NCBI GenBank assembly: GCA_018712915.1
Contig: DVGC01000032.1
Coordinates: 23,365-87,364, forward strand
DNA: 64,000 nt
Direction of reading: 5' to 3'
Source of the DNA: Candidatus Copromonas faecavium (nom. illeg.)
GTDB lineage: Bacteria > Bacillota > Clostridia > Lachnospirales > Lachnospiraceae
In this document: one piece after another, positions 56,126 to 64,000 of the stretch
Layout: each line of letters starts with the position of its first letter
Numbering within the stretch: position 1 is the first letter of the stretch
The notes under the pieces: generated by a model
Told to the model about the DNA's origin: nothing
Database searches by the model: none
Seen by the model: only the letters and a program-made list of their open reading frames with translations
Program-made: the position numbers and the translations under genes

Positions 56126-57406
56126 TTATTTCCGGTCTTCGTAAACAATCTGTCCGCCGCAGATGGTATACTTAACCCGTCCGCTGAGCTCCTGCCCCAA
56201 AAACGGTGTGTTATGGGATTTGGACGCCAGTTCCGCATCGGTCACAGTCCATGTTTCATTCTCGTCAAAAATAACCAGATCCGCATCGGCTCCCTCTGCG
56301 AGATAACCGCGGTCCAGCCGATAGAGTCTGGCCGGATTCAGGCTCATCTTTTCCATCAGCTGAACCATGTTCAGGCGGCCCGTCTTCACCAGATTGGTAA
56401 TGGCCAGAGCCAGAGCCGTTTCCAGGCCGATGATTCCGCTCGGTGCCTTCCACACCGGCTCCACTGCCTTCTCCTCTGCGCTGTGGGGCGCATGATCCGT
56501 GGCGATCATATCGATGGAACCATTCTGGATTCCCTCAAGGATCTGCTCCCGATCGCTTTCCGTCCGCAGCGGCGGATTCATTTTCGCCATGGCTCCGTGC
56601 TCCAGCACAGCACGTTCCGTCAGGGAGAAATGATGAGGCGTTACCTCTGCCGTCACATTGGCGCCCAGCTCCTTCGCCAGCTTCACCATCTTTACCGCAT
56701 TGCCGGAGCTGATATGCTGAATGTTGACAGACGCTCCCGTATGAAGAGCAATCATGCAGTCTCTGGCCACCAGAGAGTCCTCTGCCAGGGCCGGAGAACC
56801 GGTAATGCCCAAAGCCCTGGCTGCCTCTCCCGCATGGATTCCATTCTCCGAAATAAAGGCCGGATCTTCCTCATGGAAGCTTAACGGAACGTCCAGTTCC
56901 CTGGCCTTCTTCATCGCCTCATAAACCAGCTTCCCGTTCATCAGCGGGATCCCGTCATCTGTAAAACCAATGGCACCGGCCGCCTTCAGTGCGTCCATGT
57001 CAGTCAGCTCCTGCCCCTTCATGCCGACCGATACGCAGGCGCAGGTTTCCACATGGATCCCCGTTTTTTTTCCTTCTTCCAGCACATACCGGACTGTCTC
57101 CGGCGTATCCACCGGCGGCTTGGTGTTGGCCATGCAGACCACCGTCGTAAATCCGCCCTTTTTCGCAGCGGCTGCCCCCGTCTGAATATCTTCCTTATAG
57201 GTCAGGCCGGGATCGCGGAAGTGAACATGCACATCCATTAAGCCAGGCGCCACCACATAGCCGGCCGCATCAATGACCTGTTCGCAGCCCTCTTCCTTTA
57301 AATTTTTTCCAATTTTAGCTATTTTCCCGTTCTCCACCACCAGGTCCAGAACCTCATCCGTTCCCTGCTTCGGATCAATGACCCGTCCATTTTTAATCAA
57401 CATCAT
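56126..57406 (-). CDS. pyrC: Dihydroorotase
   Basis: A 426-residue amidohydrolase of class I dihydroorotases, which closes carbamoyl-aspartate to dihydroorotate in pyrimidine synthesis. Metal His are H60 and H62 in GLMDVHVHFRDPGLTYKED; later ligands lie in NIQHISSG and ATDHAPHSAEEK, with VAPGLMDVH and SLNPARLYRL also typical. Start: the ATG pair at 57406/57403 is 11-14 bases after AAAGGAG; the longer frame adds 17 basic residues. No other pyr genes are adjacent. Confidence 0.93.
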   Translation of the reverse strand: MMLIKNGRVIDPKQGTDEVLDLVVENGKIAKIGKNLKEEGCEQVIDAAGYVVAPGLMDVHVHFRDPGLTYKEDIQTGAAAAKKGGFTTVVCMANTKPPVDTPETVRYVLEEGKKTGIHVETCACVSVGMKGQELTDMDALKAAGAIGFTDDGIPLMNGKLVYEAMKKARELDVPLSFHEEDPAFISENGIHAGEAARALGITGSPALAEDSLVARDCMIALHTGASVNIQHISSGNAVKMVKLAKELGANVTAEVTPHHFSLTERAVLEHGAMAKMNPPLRTESDREQILEGIQNGSIDMIATDHAPHSAEEKAVEPVWKAPSGIIGLETALALAITNLVKTGRLNMVQLMEKMSLNPARLYRLDRGYLAEGADADLVIFDENETWTVTDAELASKSHNTPFLGQELSGRVKYTICGGQIVYEDRK

Positions 57407-57558
57407 TGCATTTCTGACTCCTTTCCCTCTTTTCCTTCCGTATCCATTTTCCATCATCTGAGCACTTCAGGCGGTCCGCCGGTTTTTATTTCCCAGGCAG
57501 ACCGCAGCTGCGTTTTCATTTCCGTTTCTTCACGCAGCCGCCATTTTCCCGTCTTTCT

Positions 57559-57933
57559 CTACTTTCTTGCAGGAACAATCTCCAGCCAGTAGTCATCCGG
57601 ATCGTTGATGAAATAGATTCCCATCTTCTCATTTTCAAAGCAGATACAGCCCATCTCTTTATGCTTTTTATGAGCCGCCTCAAAATCATCCACCGTAAAT
57701 GCCAGGTGAAATTCATTATCGCCCAGGTCGTAGTGATCCTTGTCCCAGTCACGAAGCCAGGTAAGCTCCAGCTGATGGGGCGTCACTCCGTCTCCCAGAT
57801 ATACCAGAATAAAGCTTCCGTCCTCCGCTTCCTTGCGGCGAACCTCGCAGAGCCCCAGTGCCTCTTTGTAAAAATTCAGCGATTTTTCCAAATCCATCAC
57901 ATTAAAATTGTTGTGCGCAAACTGAAATTTCAT
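57559..57933 (-). CDS. gloA: VOC-family protein (glyoxalase I-like)
   Basis: A 124-residue metalloenzyme fold built of two beta-alpha-beta-beta-beta units: FAHNNFNVMDLEKSLNFYKEALGL then EFHLAFTVDDFEAAHKKHKEMG. Metal ligands H7 (FAHNN), E56-type in LELTW, H in EFHLAF and E in DYWLEIVPA match lactoylglutathione lyases. In a clostridium lacking glutathione it may act on another thiol adduct. AAAGGAG precedes the ATG. It follows the MBL-fold gene by 50 bp on the same strand. Confidence 0.85.
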   Translation of the reverse strand: MKFQFAHNNFNVMDLEKSLNFYKEALGLCEVRRKEAEDGSFILVYLGDGVTPHQLELTWLRDWDKDHYDLGDNEFHLAFTVDDFEAAHKKHKEMGCICFENEKMGIYFINDPDDYWLEIVPARK

Positions 57934-57983
57934 TCCGTTTCTCCTTTCCAGACCATGATTTTCCTTCCTGAAAACCGGCGTTC

Positions 57984-58688
57984 TTACAGCCGTTCAATTT
58001 CAAATTTCTGCCCTTCCCGGGAAATTTCCATAATTCTGTCCCGGTAAGATTCCGAACAGGGCAGCTCCTTTAACCGCTTTGCCACATCATACTCTCCCCA
58101 GAAATGCATGGGGAAAATCCATCTGGCATCCGCCTCTTTCATAAAGTCATCGATTCCCAGCCAGAAAAACTGACCGAGCCTCGGATCCAGCGGCAGAAAG
58201 GCAGCATCCGCCGTTTTGCCCGCCATTTTTTTGATCTCCTCCCGGTATGCCTTTGTCATATTCCGGTTCCACTGTTCGTCCTCTTCCTCCCAGTACCAGT
58301 GGTTCAAATCTCCCGCATGATAAAGAGTATACCCATCCACGGCACACCAGAAAGCGACTCCTTCATCTGTGGAATGAAAGGCCTCGGTTTTCAATATTTT
58401 ATCTTCGTATTGTTCCCCTGGTTTCAGGAAAACCGTTTTCTCCTTTAATTCCTCCGGCACACGTTTCCTCCAGATGTCAAAAGACAGAAGAAAGCGGATA
58501 TTCTCATGTTCCTTTGCCAGATCAAAAATCACATTGGAAAAATGATCCGGATGCCGGTGGCTGGCAAAAACGTAAAACGGCTTTTCATGCGGAACAGCCG
58601 GAATCTCTCCCTGAAAATAATCAAACAACAGGCAGGCCGATTCTGTTTCAGCCAGAAACGAACTGTGGTGAATATAGGTAATGTTCAT
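57984..58688 (-). CDS. Metallo-beta-lactamase-fold hydrolase, UlaG-like
   Basis: A 234-residue protein. The start MNITYIHHSSFLAETESACLLFDY and the motif FASHRHPDHFSNVIFDL (SHxHxDH) belong to the MBL fold; LYHAGDLNHWYWEE supplies the bridging Asp and PMHFWGEYD the last His. It resembles the UlaG/YycJ-like small cytoplasmic branch. GGAGAGG precedes the ATG. Its substrate is unknown. It and the VOC gene form a probable two-gene unit downstream of the zinc-ribbon gene. Confidence 0.8.
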   Translation of the reverse strand: MNITYIHHSSFLAETESACLLFDYFQGEIPAVPHEKPFYVFASHRHPDHFSNVIFDLAKEHENIRFLLSFDIWRKRVPEELKEKTVFLKPGEQYEDKILKTEAFHSTDEGVAFWCAVDGYTLYHAGDLNHWYWEEEDEQWNRNMTKAYREEIKKMAGKTADAAFLPLDPRLGQFFWLGIDDFMKEADARWIFPMHFWGEYDVAKRLKELPCSESYRDRIMEISREGQKFEIERL

Positions 58689-58697
58689 TCCCTCTCC

Positions 58698-59150
58698 TTA
58701 AAACCTCCGTCCGCATTTGGGACAGAATTCAAAATCTTCCTCTGTTTCATAACCGCAGTTGGCACAGCGCTTCCGCCGGGAGTTCCAGCCGCCGGTACCC
58801 CAATCATCAGAGCGCTGGTCACCTGCTCCCCAGCCGTCAGTGCCCCAGCTGCCAGTCCCTCCGTCAGAACCGGATACAAACGTCAGATCCCGGGGCTGAA
58901 TCTCCAGGTTTTCTCCCTTTTCCAGACGCCGCCCCACTTCCTTATCCAGCTCATAAACCGTCTGACAGCAGGTGGTTTTCGCATAATATTTTTTGTTCCA
59001 TTTAAAAACCGGGATAAAAAACAGAGACAGGCACATATATGTCATATAGACCTGATACCGGCCATACCGGCCGCAGCGGCTGCAGACGAAAGCAGACGCC
59101 TGATACAGAAGTTCTTTCGTTCCTTGTGTGATTCCTGCAATAAACAGCAT
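58698..59150 (-). CDS. Zinc-ribbon protein with Gly/Trp/Asp-rich linker
   Basis: 150 residues. An N-terminal CSRCG and CCQT pair around a hydrophobic patch YMCLSLFFIPVFKWNKKYYAK, then a polar linker with repeated GSWGTDGW, GAGDQRSDDWGTGGW, then a C-terminal zinc ribbon CANCGYETEEDFEFCPKCGRRF. The N-terminal part resembles zinc-ribbon membrane-edge proteins of the zinc_ribbon_15 kind. AGGAGGAG precedes the ATG at 59150; ten upstream codons are rejected. The gene ends 10 bp before the MBL-fold gene, so they are cotranscribed. Function unknown. Confidence 0.7.
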   Translation of the reverse strand: MLFIAGITQGTKELLYQASAFVCSRCGRYGRYQVYMTYMCLSLFFIPVFKWNKKYYAKTTCCQTVYELDKEVGRRLEKGENLEIQPRDLTFVSGSDGGTGSWGTDGWGAGDQRSDDWGTGGWNSRRKRCANCGYETEEDFEFCPKCGRRF

Positions 59151-59408
59151 AGCTCCTCCTCTGTCCATTGATTTTACCACACTGCAGGTGTTTCTTGCAA
59201 TTCCTATGGGATTAATTTATAATTATTTTCGACCGCCGGGAGGATGCGTCCGTTCAGTTTTTGCGGCAGTCTGATGATGTTTCCCAGGCCCTGCCTATGG
59301 TTCGGCAGCGCTGCGAGTCATCCCTGTCAGTAAACCGCGTATGCACCGGTATTCAGACGGGGCATTGGACCCGAGCAGGCATAATTTTATGGAAAAGGAG
59401 AGTTTACG

Positions 59409-59804
59409 ATGCTTACAGTTGGAATAAAAGGACGGGAAGAAGTAACGGTTTCGGAAGCAAATTCCGCAAAGACACTTGGCAGCGGCACGCTGGATGTGTT
59501 CGCAACTCCGGCCATGACGGCTCTGATGGAGAAAACTGCATGGAAGAGCGTGGCGCCGTTTTTAGACGAGGGATGCGGCACCGTAGGAACCTTATTAAAT
59601 ATTACCCATGACGCCCCCACCCCCTTCGGAATGAACGTATGGTGTGAAAGCGAGCTGGTGGAAATCGACGGACGGCGTCTGGTTTTTGAAGTAGCCGCCT
59701 ATGATGAAAAGGGGAAAATCGGCGGGGGACGCCACGAACGCTTTATCATCCAGAATGAAAAGTTCCAGGCGAAAGCAAATAAGAAAGCAGAAGCAAATTC
59801 CTGA
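59409..59804 (+). CDS. Hot-dog thioesterase, FlK-like
   Basis: A 131-residue acyl-CoA thioesterase of the fluoroacetyl-CoA thioesterase type. The FlK catalytic triad Thr/Glu/His corresponds to T33 in VFATPAMTALMEKTAW, E41 in the same helix and H67 in LLNITHDAPTPFGM; GGGRHERFII ends the fold. The C terminus is Lys-rich. AAAAGGAG lies 9 bases before the ATG. Most members in non-fluorinating bacteria act on unknown short acyl-CoA. It is a single gene, convergent with the MerR gene. Confidence 0.85.
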   Translation: MLTVGIKGREEVTVSEANSAKTLGSGTLDVFATPAMTALMEKTAWKSVAPFLDEGCGTVGTLLNITHDAPTPFGMNVWCESELVEIDGRRLVFEVAAYDEKGKIGGGRHERFIIQNEKFQAKANKKAEANS

Positions 59805-59818
59805 TAAAGAAACAGCGG

Positions 59819-59866
59819 CAAAAAACGGCGGCTCCGCAGGTATCCTGTATATTCCTGCGGGCCGCC
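59819..59866 (-). terminator. MerR gene terminator
   Basis: On minus GGCGGCCCGCAGG pairs with CCTGCGGAGCCGCC (plus 59827-59840 and 59854-59866, one bulge) followed by GTTTTTTG (plus A-run 59820-59825). On plus there is no T-run. Confidence 0.75.
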
Positions 59867-59950
59867 TGCCATATTTCAACCCTGTGGCACTTCAGCCTCT
59901 TTTTCTTGTGAAAATCTCCCCATCATGTTCCGTCCGGCCAAATTCTCTTC

Positions 59951-60754
59951 TCATTTTTCTTTCATTGGAAAATAAATATCCGTTTCCCAGTCCTCCGGCG
60001 GCAGTTTGTCAAACTGGTTTTTCCGGTATATCTCAAAAGGCGCCCCGTCCCAGGCATATCCATGCTCTTCCATCCATGCCGCCAGAGCCCCGTAAGCATC
60101 AGACAGCGACGAATATGGCCCTTTGTGGGTGGTTTTGGCACACAGATGCTGTTTTATGATTTTGTCTGCCTTTTCTTTCTCCCTGATTCCCACAATCAGC
60201 TCAATATCCGTGCTTTCCGGATGAAATTCCGTGTCATAGTACACGGCCCCGCATAATCCGTCCGGCGTCAGATGTTCCTTTGAGATCCGCATGTACAGAC
60301 CGCTGTAATAATTTCCGAAGTCCTGTACTCCCATCAACTGACGGCTGGCCATTACCGCCATCTCCGGCGATTTTTCCGTTGTAATTTCATAGTTCCTCTG
60401 ATATCCCATCACATCACCTGTCCTTTCAAAATTCTGCAAATGCGCAGATAGTTCCCTGATAATCATCTCCATATCCTGTTGCTGCAGTTTTAGTTTTTCC
60501 CTCTGCCGGCATAGCTCTAAAAAAACGAGCTGAGAATCGCTTTCAGAAAGAAGCATTTTGATCTCATCCAGCAAAAACCCATATCGTTTCAGCCGGCCAA
60601 TCAGCAGCATCCGATCCATTTGCTGCCTGTCATAGTACCGGTATCCGGTAACTTCATCCACCTTAACCGGCGTCAGCAGGCCAATTCTGTCATAATGGTG
60701 AAGGGTTTTTATGCTGACCTGACATATTTTTGAAAATTCTCCTACCGTAAGCAT
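59951..60754 (-). CDS. MerR-family regulator with GyrI-like effector domain
   Basis: 267 residues. N-terminal MerR helix-turn-helix MLTVGEFSKICQVSIKTLHHYDRIGLLTPVKVDEVTGYRYYDRQQMDRM, a coiled coil (REKLKLQQQDMEMIIRELS), then a GyrI/BmrR-type effector-binding domain (EMAVMASRQLMGVQDFGNYYSGLY, HKGPYSSLSDAYGALAAWMEEHGY, PFEIYRKN). This is the BmrR/MtaN pattern of multidrug-sensing activators. The start follows GGGAGGTGCCGGA; the longer frame adds 29 residues through the promoter. It sits alone, with a 19-bp-spacer promoter, and no efflux pump gene is adjacent. Confidence 0.9.
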   Translation of the reverse strand: MLTVGEFSKICQVSIKTLHHYDRIGLLTPVKVDEVTGYRYYDRQQMDRMLLIGRLKRYGFLLDEIKMLLSESDSQLVFLELCRQREKLKLQQQDMEMIIRELSAHLQNFERTGDVMGYQRNYEITTEKSPEMAVMASRQLMGVQDFGNYYSGLYMRISKEHLTPDGLCGAVYYDTEFHPESTDIELIVGIREKEKADKIIKQHLCAKTTHKGPYSSLSDAYGALAAWMEEHGYAWDGAPFEIYRKNQFDKLPPEDWETDIYFPMKEK

Positions 60755-60779
60755 TCCGGCACCTCCCTTATCTGCCATC

Positions 60780-60810
60780 AGTATAAGCCCTTCCCTAAGG
60801 GGAGAGTCAA
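60780..60810 (-). promoter_or_regulatory. MerR-type autoregulated promoter, 19-bp spacer
   Basis: Minus-strand TTGACT (plus 60805-60810), 19-base spacer CTCCCCTTAGGGAAGGGCT, TATACT (plus 60780-60785). The over-long spacer with a dyad between the boxes is the hallmark of promoters activated by MerR-family DNA distortion. Confidence 0.8.
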
Positions 60811-60824
60811 GCCCATAAATCAAT

Positions 60825-60870
60825 AAAAAATCCTGCATCATGAACTTCTTTCCATGACACAGGATTTTTT
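60825..60870. terminator. Bidirectional terminator between L25 and MerR genes
   Basis: AAAAAATCCTGCATCATG (60825-60842) pairs with CATGACACAGGATTTTTT (60853-60870) with a small internal mismatch; A and T runs flank it, so it ends the L25 transcript on minus. Confidence 0.8.
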
Positions 60871-60956
60871 ATCTCAGATCTTTTTTCTCATTTCGGATCC
60901 TGATTACTCATTTGTTTCTTTTATCTGTTTCGGTCCGCCGCGGCCCGGCCGGTCAT

Positions 60957-61556
60957 TTACTTATCTGCCGCTGCTCCTTCCGAAGCTGCTGCATCCGCAT
61001 CTTCCGCAGCCGTATTATGAACCGCCGCTACAGAAACAACAAGTGCCTCCGGATCGGTCATCAGATGTACATCTTTATTGGAAGCAATCTCCAGATCCTT
61101 TACATAAATGGCGTCGCCTACCCTCATATTCCCCACATCCAGCTCAATTTTTTCAACCAGAGCTGCCGGCAGGGCCCTGTACGCAATTTCTTCCAGATGC
61201 TGTTCCAGTACGCCTTCCGTTACTTTTTCATGATTGCAGAGAACAATCTCCGCAACAGACTTCACCATCTCGTTCTGTACCAGTACCTGAAAATCCATTT
61301 CCAGGATCTGTCTCTTTAAGGAATCATAGTCAATTTCCTTCACCAGGACATTCATCGGCTCCCCGTCGACCTGCAGAACGACCCGGCTGCCTTTTCCATT
61401 TTCTCTCAGCAGGCGCTCCGCCTCTGTCCGCTGGAATTTTACAGGAATCGACTCCGTCAAATCACGGCCAAACACGTTGCCTGTTACAAATCCTTCCCGT
61501 CTAAGCTTTTTCGCCTTCTCGGCCAAGTCTCTTTTTTCAGCATTAAAAGTATTCAT
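60957..61556 (-). CDS. ctc: 50S ribosomal protein L25, general stress protein Ctc
   Basis: A 199-residue 5S rRNA-binding protein. N-terminal L25 domain ends near residue 90 (KKLRREGFVTGNVFGRDL, SIPVKFQRTEAERLL, VLVKEIDYDSLKRQILEMDFQ), followed by the TL5/Ctc C-terminal domain (VPVxLxxx-like ALVEKIELDVGNMRVGDAIYVKDLEI) and an Ala/Asp/Glu-rich tail. GGAGG precedes the ATG. The 5' region is very AT-rich. It is the last host-like gene before the integrase. Confidence 0.93.
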   Translation of the reverse strand: MNTFNAEKRDLAEKAKKLRREGFVTGNVFGRDLTESIPVKFQRTEAERLLRENGKGSRVVLQVDGEPMNVLVKEIDYDSLKRQILEMDFQVLVQNEMVKSVAEIVLCNHEKVTEGVLEQHLEEIAYRALPAALVEKIELDVGNMRVGDAIYVKDLEIASNKDVHLMTDPEALVVSVAAVHNTAAEDADAAASEGAAADK

Positions 61557-61957
61557 TTTTCTTTTCCTCCATAAAACTGAATCGCTTAGTGGCCTTCATT
61601 TATTTACTTAACCATATGAAATCGGGTCGTTTAAGTACTTCTTGTTACATATATACTATAACACTATTTTAAAGTATATTCTGCATAATATTTTATATAA
61701 TTTTATTATTTTTTTGTGACTAATATCTAAAATAGCAGATCCTTTCCCTATATATTCATTCTTTAACCACTCTTAAAAATGATTTTAGAGCTATCCATGG
61801 TAGCGCTTTGAGCCTCCAGGTTTCCCCCGATTTTGCAGGAGAAACCATTTTTGAATCTGACTCATTTTGTTGTAAAATACAACTGATTTTGTTGTAAACT
61901 GTTGTAGAAATGGCCCCTCTTGGGGAAGCCATTTCTTCTCAGTTGGACCACCTGAAT
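61557..61957. other. AT-rich gap between L25 gene and integrase, likely element edge
   Basis: No gene seen. It holds an AT-rich leader region for ctc (about 61640-61730), four GTTGTA/TACAAC words (61869-61906), and an imperfect hairpin AAATGGC (61908-61914) with GCCATTT (61928-61934). As the integrase ends at 61958, an attachment core probably lies here, but I cannot fix it with only one end in view. Confidence 0.45.
61869..61906. repeat. GTTGTA word cluster near the integrase
   Basis: GTTGTA at 61869-61874, its complement TACAAC at 61878-61883 (perfect 6-bp inverted repeat, 3-base loop), then GTTGTA at 61891-61896 and 61901-61906. Candidate integrase arm sites or a regulator site. Confidence 0.4.
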
Positions 61958-63577
61958 CTATAAACAGCTGTCAATTATCTGTCTTTTCGCTTCCATGTCC
62001 TTTGAGGAACGCTCATACGTCTTTCGTGTCACCGCCACATCCTTGTGGCCTGCCATTGACGCTACTGCTGGTTCGTCACCTCCAGCCTCAACCGTTCTCG
62101 AAATGAAGGTCTTTCTCGCTGCCAAATGGCAATGATATTCCTTTGTGGTATATCCCAACCATCCAGCAACTTCAATATAGGCTTTTGACATTATTCCTTT
62201 ATATCCCTTCAATTCCCGTCCCCCATAGGCAAGCCTATCATTTGAACAGCCTTCCTTTTCCAGATTGGAAAAGCCCTGCCTTTCTCGGAAATCCATAATT
62301 TCTTTTATAATCGCTTTTGCCTTTTCACTTAACGGAATTGGTCGTTTGCTTGTCGGGGTCTTTGGGTCATCAAGTTTATAGTTCCTTCTGCCTGTAGGTT
62401 TTTCATTCTCATCCACATCTTGAGAAGAGGTATCGCCATGATTTACGTAAAGAACCCAATTATCAAAATCAATATCCTGCACTCGTAAGGCAGATAACTC
62501 ACCGATACGTAATCCCAGTTGGTAATTGAGCTTTATCAGCAGGTATCTAGCCTTGAATTTTCCTTTACCCACTATATGTTCATCAATAATTCTACAATGT
62601 TCGATTATTTCGTTTTTACTAAAGGTTCGCTCATCTTTTTTGACTGTAACCACCTTTTTTGAGAATCTGTGTAAACGTCGGCTTAAACGGTCCATATTAA
62701 CATTGATAGGTATATCATAATATTCCTCACCTTCATCAAGCGATAAAACATGCTTTATCGGTACTGTTAGCACTCTTTTCATCAACCCAAATTCACTGTT
62801 GCTCAAGGTATATTTATTAAAAATATCCTCTACAGTATTCCTGATTAACACATTTGTAATTTGGTCAAGAGGCGTCTTAGCAAGCACCGTCCCCTCAATA
62901 TAACGTGTATAGGCAGTTTTGTACCGCTCTAATGTTTGAGCTTTTTGTGCTTCCTCTTTTCTGCTAAACTTCACCCATATTAGAAACATTTCTGAATGGG
63001 TAGGCACTGTTGTTCTTCTTGCATTCTCCTTTCCTTCTCCCGGCTCACGATTATCCTTTGCGAGTGAGTCTAATTCATGTTCCATGTCTTTCAGACCAAG
63101 AGGAGTCAATTTTGCGATTTTTTCCAAAAATGCTTCTTGCTGGTCCTCAAATTCGAGTTTCTGTGCCTTAAACCTTACCTCTTCTTCATTTTTTCCGTAC
63201 ACGGATGCACGCCTATTACGAAGTTTTACCTGCGTCATCAGCAGACCATCTTTTCGCTTAGTAAACGTGTAATCCCTTTTCTTTTGTGCCATTCTCCTTT
63301 TATAATGACATCCCATTGATATATACAAGTCTAAGGCCGTTCTCTCTGCCTTGTCAAGTAACCTTTCCCTAGCCACTACATCGAATATATTATAGAGCAC
63401 AGGTTCCTTATCCTTTCCTTTGGTATATGCTTCACCATACCAATTCAATGCTATTTTCTCTTTGACTTCTTCAATATCTCTTCGGGTTAGCTCTGCAATC
63501 TCTCCTTCATTAAGAAACAGATTGTGGACGTGTGTATAGCCCCATTTTAAGTCTCTTAAAACTTCTGCATATGCCAT
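61958..63577 (-). CDS. int: Tyrosine-type site-specific integrase
   Basis: 539 residues. A long N-terminal part (Lys-rich, AP2-like arm-binding in KKRDYTFTKRKDGLLMTQVKLRNRRASVYGK), a SAM-like core-binding domain (TVPTHSEMFLIWVKFSRKE, LERYKTAYTRYIEGTVLAK), and a catalytic domain with Arg I in QLGLRIGELSALRVQDID, the second box HCHLAARKTFISR, where the His lies one residue further from Arg than usual, then MAGHKDVAVTRKTYERSS with the nucleophile Y521. AGGAGG precedes the ATG. It is clearly more AT-rich than the host-like genes to the left, and so probably acquired. It should move an ICE or prophage-like element that extends to the right. Confidence 0.9.
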   Translation of the reverse strand: MAYAEVLRDLKWGYTHVHNLFLNEGEIAELTRRDIEEVKEKIALNWYGEAYTKGKDKEPVLYNIFDVVARERLLDKAERTALDLYISMGCHYKRRMAQKKRDYTFTKRKDGLLMTQVKLRNRRASVYGKNEEEVRFKAQKLEFEDQQEAFLEKIAKLTPLGLKDMEHELDSLAKDNREPGEGKENARRTTVPTHSEMFLIWVKFSRKEEAQKAQTLERYKTAYTRYIEGTVLAKTPLDQITNVLIRNTVEDIFNKYTLSNSEFGLMKRVLTVPIKHVLSLDEGEEYYDIPINVNMDRLSRRLHRFSKKVVTVKKDERTFSKNEIIEHCRIIDEHIVGKGKFKARYLLIKLNYQLGLRIGELSALRVQDIDFDNWVLYVNHGDTSSQDVDENEKPTGRRNYKLDDPKTPTSKRPIPLSEKAKAIIKEIMDFRERQGFSNLEKEGCSNDRLAYGGRELKGYKGIMSKAYIEVAGWLGYTTKEYHCHLAARKTFISRTVEAGGDEPAVASMAGHKDVAVTRKTYERSSKDMEAKRQIIDSCL

Positions 63578-64000
63578 AGTCTGGCCCTCCTAAACTTAAA
63601 TTTGGAGCTGTATATAAATTGGACAATAAGCCACTTTCTCTGACATGGCTCATGACTTGAAATATTGGAGCTATACCCTCAGGGCTCTACTTTCATCAAA
63701 ATTACTGCCGGTTGACCATGTTTTATCCTGTCTATATGTGCAGGGCCGGTAGTCTGCCTTTTTATGACTGGTAAACCTTCATAATGACGCTAATCTGCCG
63801 CCTGCTACTATACGGGAAGCTATATCTTCATATCTGGATAACAAGATTGATTGAAATTCAGACAGAGTAAACTTATTATGCTGTCCCTGCTTACTCACGC
63901 AGTATCCAGCGGGAGACAATCTTTTCTGTTTTTAAACTGCATTTATTTCAGAGGTATGTGCTTAATTCGTGCAGTCAGAGAGTTCTATGCTTTTGGACTC
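63578..64000. other. Non-coding right edge upstream of the integrase
   Basis: 423 bp with no credible gene on either strand. It should contain the integrase promoter, but I see no clear boxes. An excisionase gene, often found here, is not evident. Confidence 0.4.

Overview
The window reads as chromosomal DNA of a low-to-mid GC Firmicute, most likely a gut-type Clostridia of the Lachnospiraceae. This rests on type III glutamine synthetase, a reverse rubrerythrin beside a PerR-like Fur protein, larBC, BMP-type nucleoside importer genes, AGGAGG ribosome binding sites throughout, and consensus sigma-A promoters with 16-18 bp spacers. I could not name a species. No rRNA, tRNA, CRISPR array or insertion sequence was recognised.

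Layout. 1-0.8 kb: truncated C-terminal end of a cell-wall-binding-repeat surface protein. 0.9-5.6 kb (minus): glnN, fba, thrC. 6-9.2 kb (plus): sfsA and a feoA-feoB pair with an ATGA overlap. 9.3-17 kb (minus): a three-gene cluster headed by a 1618-residue fusion (HD phosphohydrolase, helical repeats, NadD-like nucleotidyltransferase, GNAT-like and phosphoribosyltransferase-like parts), followed by an LDH/MDH-like oxidoreductase and a two-domain flavodoxin/FMN-reductase protein. This is the best candidate for an undescribed system. 17.2-18.5 kb (plus): PerR-like regulator and reverse rubrerythrin, each with a consensus promoter followed by the same operator core. 18.5-26.6 kb (minus): DUF4352-like lipoprotein, M20 peptidase, GNAT protein, larC, larB, FAH-family hydrolase, trpS, and a small protein resembling a fragment of cysteine synthase.

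26.6-27.7 kb is a 1.1 kb gap with a run of hairpins. 27.7-32 kb (minus): a MarR regulator with a heterodimeric ABC exporter. luxS (plus) follows. 33-37.9 kb (minus): exonuclease III, an Uup-like ABC-F protein and a GH13 isoamylase homologue that has lost all three catalytic carboxylates. 38.2-45.5 kb (minus): a purine-nucleoside uptake operon (M20D amidohydrolase, BMP lipoprotein, ATPase, two permeases, adenosine deaminase). bioY carries a BirA-type operator. rarA and an amidohydrolase lie on the plus strand. 49.4-58.7 kb (minus): YkpA-type ABC-F protein, lipoprotein, cold shock protein, malQ, CdaR-like regulator, HAD nucleotidase, pyrC, a VOC protein and an MBL-fold protein. The last 5 kb hold a zinc-ribbon protein, an FlK-like thioesterase, a MerR regulator with a 19-bp-spacer promoter, ribosomal protein L25/Ctc, and a visibly more AT-rich tyrosine integrase that should mark the edge of an integrated element running off the right side.

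A window-wide oddity is a set of unrelated short tandem repeats (units 14, 18, 33, 36, 36, 44 and 55 bp), almost all in gene-to-gene gaps, with one inside feoB. Several start codons were moved inward from the longest frame because of Shine-Dalgarno evidence, including TTG starts for adenosine deaminase and rarA and a GTG start for a permease.
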